64,000 nucleotides of DNA from Mauremys mutica (lineage: Eukaryota; Chordata; Testudines; Geoemydidae), in NCBI RefSeq assembly GCF_020497125.1, contig NC_059072.1:306112781-306176780 (forward strand). Direction: 5' to 3'. Position 1 is the stretch's first letter. Each line of letters starts with the position of its first letter. Of the stretch, positions 59,609-64,000 are shown piece after piece. The notes beneath the pieces were generated by a model. It had not been told where the DNA came from, ran no database searches, and saw only the letters and a list, made by a program, of their open reading frames with translations. The position numbers and the translations under genes were made by a program.

Positions 59609-59926
59609 ATGGAGCCCGCTGCGATCATCGCTGCACTTATGGCGGTTGTCAACTCCTTGCACCTTATCGTCCACCTCTTCCACAGTCAGCTGCTGAGAAA
59701 TCGGGCGAGGAGGCTCCGGCAGCGCGGTGAGGACATGAAGTGTGAGAGTGGCACAGACCTCTCACAAAGCACGGGATCCCGCGCCGCGGAGATCATGGTG
59801 GCAATGGGTCACGTTCATGCTGTGGGACGGCGATTCTGGGCCCGGGAAACAAGCACGGACTGGTGGGACCGCATAGTGCTGCAGGTCTGGGATGAATCAG
59901 TGGCTGCGAAACTTCAGGATGCGTAA
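59609..59926 (+). pseudogene. Harbinger transposase N-terminal part, frameshifted from the main frame
   Basis: A 105-codon frame from an ATG shortly after the element's 5' region encodes MEPAAIIAALMAVVNSLHLI and ends with TDWWDRIVLQVWDE, which continues in sense, in another frame, as QWLRNF at 59898. One small indel near 59893-59898 therefore separates it from the catalytic frame. The segment is a helical N-terminal extension. Confidence 0.75.
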
Positions 59927-60890
59927 GGGCACTTTCCTTGAACTGTGTGACTTGCTGGCCCCTGCCCTGAAGCGCCAGGACACCCGGATGCGAGCAGCCC
60001 TGAGTGTGCAGAAGCGAGTGGCCATAGCCCTCTGGAAACTTGCAACGCCAGACAGCTACCGGTCAGTAGCGAACCACTTTGGCGTGGGCAAATCTACCGT
60101 GGGGGTTGCTGTGATGCAAGTAGCCCACGCAATCGTTGAGCTCCTGCTCTCAAAGGTAGTGACCCTGGGAAACGTCCAGGTCGTCATAGATGGCTTCGCC
60201 GCAATGGGATTCCCAAACTGCGGTGGGGCTATAGATGGCACTCACATCCCTATCCTGGGACCGGCCCACCAGGCCAGCCAGTATATTAACCGAAAGGGCT
60301 ACTTTTCAATGGTGCTGCAAGCACTGGTGGACCATAGGGGACGTTTTACCAACATCTACGTCGGGTGGCCGGGCAAGGTTCATGACGCGCGTGTTTTCAG
60401 GAACTCTTGTCTGTTTAGACGCCTGCAGGAAGGTAGTTTCTTCCCGGACCACAAAATAACTGTTGGGGATGTGGAGATGCCTACAGTGATCCTCGGGGAC
60501 CCAGCCTACCCGCTAATGCCCTGGCTCATGAAGCCCTATACAGGCGCCCTGGACAGTGACAAGGAGCTCTTCAACTACCGGCTGAGCAAGTGCAGAATGG
60601 TGGTGGAGTGTGCTTTCGGACGTCTCAAGGGGAGATGGAGGAGCTTACTGACTCGCTCGGATCTCAGCGAAACCAATATCCCCATTGTTATTGCAGCTTG
60701 CTGTGTGCTCCACAATCTCTGTGAGAGCAAGGGGGAGACCTTTATGGCGGGATGGGAGGTTGAGGCAAATCGCCTGGCTGCTGATTACGCTCAGCCAGAC
60801 AACCGTGCGATTAGAAGAGCCCAGCGGGAAGCGCTGTGCATCCGGGAGGCTTTGAAAGCTAGGTTCCTCAGAGAGCAGGGTAACCTATGA
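59892..60890 (+). CDS. PIF/Harbinger transposase, DDE catalytic part
   Basis: A 332-codon open frame without stops. An N-terminal helix-turn-helix region (about residues 37-75, with SVANHFGVGKSTVGVAV) precedes the DDE domain. The likely catalytic residues are D115 (GGAIDGTHIPI), D165 (GKVHDARVFRNS) and E239 (RMVVECAFGRLKGRW); GDPAYPLMPWLMKPY lies between the last two. The enzyme cuts and joins element ends at TWA targets, helped by the Myb-like partner. The internal ATG is a consequence of the frameshift; the native start is probably at 59609. A poly(A) signal follows at 61007. The good preservation suggests recent activity. Confidence 0.92.
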   Translation: MNQWLRNFRMRKGTFLELCDLLAPALKRQDTRMRAALSVQKRVAIALWKLATPDSYRSVANHFGVGKSTVGVAVMQVAHAIVELLLSKVVTLGNVQVVIDGFAAMGFPNCGGAIDGTHIPILGPAHQASQYINRKGYFSMVLQALVDHRGRFTNIYVGWPGKVHDARVFRNSCLFRRLQEGSFFPDHKITVGDVEMPTVILGDPAYPLMPWLMKPYTGALDSDKELFNYRLSKCRMVVECAFGRLKGRWRSLLTRSDLSETNIPIVIAACCVLHNLCESKGETFMAGWEVEANRLAADYAQPDNRAIRRAQREALCIREALKARFLREQGNL

Positions 60891-61006
60891 CTGTCCAGTC
60901 TCTTTACAGAGAAGCTGAACCTGCCCCTGTTTCAGTTACTATTGACTTTTTTCAGCGGTTACATACCCCGTTCACCAGGTTTCCCCCCTTCCAACAGACG
61001 TTTAAA

Positions 61007-61012
61007 AATAAA
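61007..61012 (+). promoter_or_regulatory. Polyadenylation signal of the transposase gene
   Basis: AATAAA, 117 bases after the transposase stop codon. Confidence 0.6.
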
Positions 61013-61738
61013 GTTATTGGAACATTTTTAATTAACAAAGTTTTCTTTACTAACGAATTCGCGTTAAAGGGTTCAAACAGGGACGCAGACTGTGGTGGGT
61101 ACGGTGTGCAGTGATGTACAGACCGCTTCTACACTCGAGGACTGACAGGCTCCTGCTCCTACAAAGGTCTCTGGGGGGAGGACGGTTACAGGAGGGTGTG
61201 CAGTAAGGGGTGGGTTTGCAGGAAGGGGTGAGGGGTGTGTGGGAAGGGTGAGTAGGTGTAGGGGGATGATGGCTCTGGCTGGGGCTCAGGGCATCGGAGA
61301 GGTTCATGGCTAGGGTGGAAGGGCATGGTAAGGGCAGCCTGCCTTGCCATTTGTGGATGCCAGGCGCTCGGACCCTGGGGCAGCATACACCTCCCAGACT
61401 GACCTGGGGCAGCAGACACCTCCCAGAGTGACCCGGGTGCCTAGTGACTGCACTGTGTGTGTGACCTGCTGTTGATCCTGCCCCCATGTCTGTACCCTGG
61501 TAATGGTGGCTGTCCTATGCAATTAACAAACCCCTATCTCCCTGTAATAGTCCGGTACGGGGGCCGTGCCCTTTCAGGGGCCGCCGGGAGCCAGGCCGCC
61601 TCACTACACGGCCTGGATCAGTCTTCGGGTTCTGAAGGTCTCAGGGGCCCGCCCCTCAGGCAGGGGCTGAAACAGAAGGCACACGGTCACTGTAATGGGC
61701 CCGGCCCTCAGGCAGGGTGGAGCAGCAACCGCTAGTTC

Positions 61739-62510
61739 CAGGCTCAGACCCTTTCTGCAGGCTGAGCGGTAACACAGTCCATAACCCCGGCCCTCAGTCA
61801 GGGCGGGGTGGCAAACCGGCTCTCAGCTCCGGTCCTCGCAGCCAGAGCTGAGCAGTCAGCAAGCCCGAGCCCCAGCTCGGGGCTGAGCACCACACAAGGG
61901 TCCAAGGGGCTCAGGTCCTTCCTGCAGGCTGAGCACCACAAAGTTAATGACCTAAGCCCAGGCCCTCAATCAGGGCGGGGCAGCAACACAGCAGTTCTAG
62001 GCTCAGCTCCTTACAGCCGGAGCTGAGCAGTACTAATAGTTCAGGGCTCAGGTCCTTGCCTCAGGAACTGAGCAGTAGCATCAGTCTCAGGAAGCCCAGG
62101 CCCTCAATCAGGGCGGGGCAAGAAACAATAGTTCAAGGCTCAGATCCTTTTAACAGGAGCTGAGCAGTAATACCAGTTCAGGGCTCAGGTCCTTACTTCA
62201 GGAACTGAGCAGTAGCACCAGTCTCAGGGCTCAGGTCCTTACTTCAGGAACTGAGCAGCAGCATCAGTCTCAGAAAGCCCAGGCCCTCAATCAGGGCGGG
62301 GCAATAAACAAGAGTTCAAGGCTCAGCTCCTTATAGCAGGGGCTGAGCAGTAACAGTAGTTCAGGAAGCCCAGGCCCTTTAGTCAGGGCGGGGCAATAAA
62401 CAAGAGTTCCAGGCTCAGGTCCTTATAGCAGGAGCTGAGCAGTAATAACAGCCCCAGGGCTCAGATCCTTGTAGCCGGAGCTGAGCTACAACAACAGTTC
62501 CGGAAGCCCA
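61739..62510. repeat. Tandem array of about 45-bp units, two alternating types
   Basis: Units of the type GGCTCAGGTCCTTA...AGGAACTGAGCAGTA alternate irregularly with CCCAGGCCCTCAATCAGGGC. Each unit is itself weakly palindromic (GGCTCAG...CTGAGC). About 16 units. Confidence 0.8.
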
Positions 62511-62890
62511 GGTAAGTGCAGGCTTCTCGGCCGGAACGCTGGTGGGAGGGGGAGTCTGCCACCCGTGAGTGGGGTGGCAGGGGGGGACACAGGCCCACCC
62601 ACTCCACTGTGCCCCAGCCCGGGGCCCTAGCAGCGGCGGGGATCCGCTGCAGTCAGTGGGGATCCGGGCCGCAACACACTGACATGGGCACGTCGGTGCC
62701 CTCAGCCGGACAGGGGTCGGCTACCCCCGGGCTACACTCCATCTCCCCCTCCTCGGGTACCTGCTCCCCGCTGGGCTCGGCAGCGGGGTCCCATACCATG
62801 GGCTCCTCGGCGGGCTGAAGACGGTCTAGGTCGGGCTGCTCCTCTGGACGCGGGTCAGGGCGACGCTCGGGCTGCTCCTCGGGGTATCGG

Positions 62891-63085
62891 GCTCGGGGCA
62901 GGCTTGGCCAGTCCACCTCGGGATACCTGGCTCGGGGCAGGCTCGGCCCGTCCACCTCAGGGTACCTGGCTCGGGGCAGGCTCGGTCCGTCCACCTCAGG
63001 GTACCTGGCTCGGGGCAGGCTCGGTCCGTCCACGTCAGGGTACCGGGCTCGGGGCAGGCTCGGTCCAGCGGGAGCCCGACCAGGA
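62891..63085. repeat. Tandem array, 39-bp unit, 5 copies
   Basis: 'gctcggggcagg' recurs at 62891, 62930, 62969, 63008 and 63047, exactly 39 bp apart. The units differ by a few bases. Being 13 codons long it stays open in one frame, but I see no gene. Confidence 0.88.
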
Positions 63086-63403
63086 GCGTCCGTCCTCTCC
63101 GGCCGCTGGGCTCCAACTGAGTGCTGAGGCCGAGCTTTTATACTTCCTGTCCCGCCCCTTGACTTCCGGGGGGCGGGAACAGGTGGCAGTGGCTCCGCCC
63201 ACTGAGGGGGTTGTTCCGGTTCCTCTCTCTCAGGGGCCGCCGGGAGCCAGGCCGCCTCACTACACTCCCCTTCACACAAAGTCTTCTGCAAAGAAACATG
63301 ACAGAAACAGTAATGAACAGCAAACTATTTTTAATACTCAACTACACAGTTGGGGGATGAAACTGGGATTTTGGATTGGGTGAGCCAGGAAGGCAAGCAA
63401 TTC

Positions 63404-63873
63404 TCATACTTTAGGGAATGAGAGCTGTTTGGTACATGAGCGCTCTGCTGGGGTGGAGTGACAGTTTTCACGGCTCCTAGCGCCTCTCCTTCTTGTGATT
63501 TTGGGTGAGGGGGGGACAGGACTTTGTGACGGGGGAGGGCGGTTGCAGATACAGTGCAGGGGGCCTCTCTGCTCCTGCCTGCGGTCCTGCAGAACATCCA
63601 CAAGGCGCCGGAGCGTGTCCGTTTGCTCCCTCATTAGTCCAAGCAGCGTTTGAGTCGCCTTCTGGTCTTCCTGCCACCACCTGTCCTCCCGTTCGCTGTG
63701 TGAGCGCTGCTGCTGAGAGAGGGTCTCCCTCCACTGGCTCTGCTGGGCCGCCTCGGCTCTGGAGCAGGCCATCAGTTCAGCAAACATCTCGTCCCGAGTC
63801 TTTTTCTTTCGCCGCCTAATCTGCGCCAGCCTCTGTGAGGGGGATGCCGGGGCAGTTCGGGAAAGAGCCGCAG
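63404..63873 (-). CDS. Harbinger Myb/SANT-like accessory protein, last exon
   Basis: On the - strand an acceptor CACACAG precedes the exon (border 63874/63873). It is open to a stop at 63404. It reads ALSRTAPASPSQRLAQIRRR, KKKTRDEMFAELMACSRAEA, then a Gln/Glu/Arg-rich coiled-coil-like part with QTLLGLMREQTDTLRRLVDV and ends in a Pro/Ser tail LSFPKV. This is the C-terminal part of the Myb-like (trihelix) protein that accompanies Harbinger transposases and carries them to the nucleus and the DNA ends. The SANT domain exon would lie beyond the window. The basic RRRKKK is a likely nuclear signal. Confidence 0.82.
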
Positions 63874-64000
63874 CTGTGTGATGGGAAAAAGGAAGTGATT
63901 TCCTTGCAAAGATACATGTTTGCGAACACTGAACACAGTCTACTCAGTTTCTGTGAACAAGACCATACAGGGCAGCTATCTCATGTGCTCTCAGGACAAG

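Larger units (their letters stand above)
61543..63264 (-). mobile_element. LTR-like 1.7-kb insertion with internal tandem arrays
   Basis: A perfect 5-bp duplication CTCCC flanks it (61538-61542, 63265-63269). On the - strand it begins TGTAGTGAGGCGG and ends CTATTACA, so it has TG...CA ends. TATAAAAGC lies at 63134-63142 (- strand). A 32-bp piece beginning 'ggggccgccgggagccaggc' occurs at both ends (61577-61608 and 63233-63264). It contains arrays at 61739-62510 and 62891-63085. No coding region recognised. It splits the Harbinger element between its two genes. Confidence 0.8.
1386..64000 (+). other. RB1-type retinoblastoma pocket-protein gene, 5' part (exons 1-8; continues past the window)
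   Basis: Eight exons join in frame into 281 codons with no stop (35 codons + 2 nt, then 118, 116, 135, 39, 68, 111 and 149 nt). All borders are GT-AG. RB-family proteins are nuclear regulators that bind E2F/DP and chromatin factors to restrain G1/S entry. The part encoded here is the N-terminal RbN region (two cyclin-like folds), upstream of the pocket. The phase pattern, and the lengths of exons 3 (116), 5 (39), 6 (68) and 7 (111), match human RB1 as I remember it, which excludes RBL1/RBL2. My hand alignment to human RB1 gives roughly 65-70% identity overall (about 90% in exon 7, about 60% in exon 8). That is low for an amniote orthologue, so I leave the symbol empty: it could be a divergent RB1 or a second RB1-like gene. 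No sign of pseudogenisation is visible. Confidence 0.9.
59233..64000 (+). mobile_element. PIF/Harbinger DNA transposon (autonomous type; right end beyond the window)
   Basis: Starts GGGTATGTCTACACTACAAG after the target TTA (59230-59232). It contains a transposase gene on + (59609-60890, AATAAA at 61007-61012) and, convergent to it, a Myb/SANT-type accessory gene on - (63404-63873). Two convergent genes, transposase and Myb-like, are the standard layout of this superfamily. A 1.7-kb LTR-like insertion (61543-63264) separates them. Confidence 0.85.

Noticed and set aside
62653..63291. A 212-codon - strand open frame with 13-residue repeats ([13 protein letters not shown])
   Set aside because: Its ATG lies in the Harbinger flank and the frame crosses the insertion boundary at 63264. 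The repeats come from the 39-bp array, which stays open simply because 39 is a multiple of three.
55758..64000. Search for exon 9 of the RB1-type gene
   Set aside because: No acceptor followed by the expected KNVY-like block was found; the region is filled by DIRS D and the Harbinger element, so exon 9 should lie further downstream.

Overview
This is a vertebrate nuclear window, most likely from a turtle. The evidence is spliced coding exons with GT-AG borders, a CpG-rich promoter, and a dense load of CR1 LINE 3' ends, DIRS-type tyrosine-recombinase retrotransposons, hAT and PIF/Harbinger DNA transposons and retroviral LTRs whose sequences I associate with chelonian genomes. The turtle assignment rests on recognising repeat families from memory, not on a search.

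The only host gene I can support is an RB1-type pocket-protein gene on the + strand. Exon 1 lies in a CpG island (start codon 1386) and seven more coding exons follow at 3774, 13896, 33570, 36114, 36871, 38339 and 55609. Together they encode the first 281 residues, in frame and without stops. Exons 9 onward lie beyond the window. The intron phases, and the lengths of exons 3, 5, 6 and 7, equal those I recall for human RB1, so it belongs to the RB1 branch rather than RBL1/RBL2. The protein is nevertheless only about two-thirds identical to amniote RB1 over these exons. It has a five-residue insertion in exon 4, lacks the acidic N-terminal segment, and has lost the CDK sites equivalent to Thr5, Ser249 and Thr252. 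I treat it as a candidate second RB1 gene (an RB1 ohnologue or fast-evolving paralogue). This is the main biological point of the window.

The introns are mostly mobile DNA. Intron 2 (3892-13895) holds Harbinger-type MITEs. Intron 3 (14012-33569) holds a broken DIRS element, a tandemly duplicated CR1, and a 4.1-kb hAT-like element whose core is a ~2.5-kb array of 70-bp palindromic units. Intron 4 has a 0.7-kb hAT element. Intron 7 (38450-55608) holds two more DIRS elements, themselves hit by hAT elements, LTRs and nested CR1s; one carries a near-identical 380-bp inverted duplication. Intron 8 (55758 onward) has a fourth DIRS element and a large PIF/Harbinger element with an open transposase frame and a convergent Myb-like accessory gene; a 1.7-kb LTR-like unit with internal tandem arrays has inserted into it. 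Many insertions have clear target-site duplications, which I give below.

I see no tRNA, rRNA, CRISPR or prokaryotic genes. Introns 5 and 6 and parts of introns 1, 2 and 4 look like ordinary unique AT-rich intron DNA.
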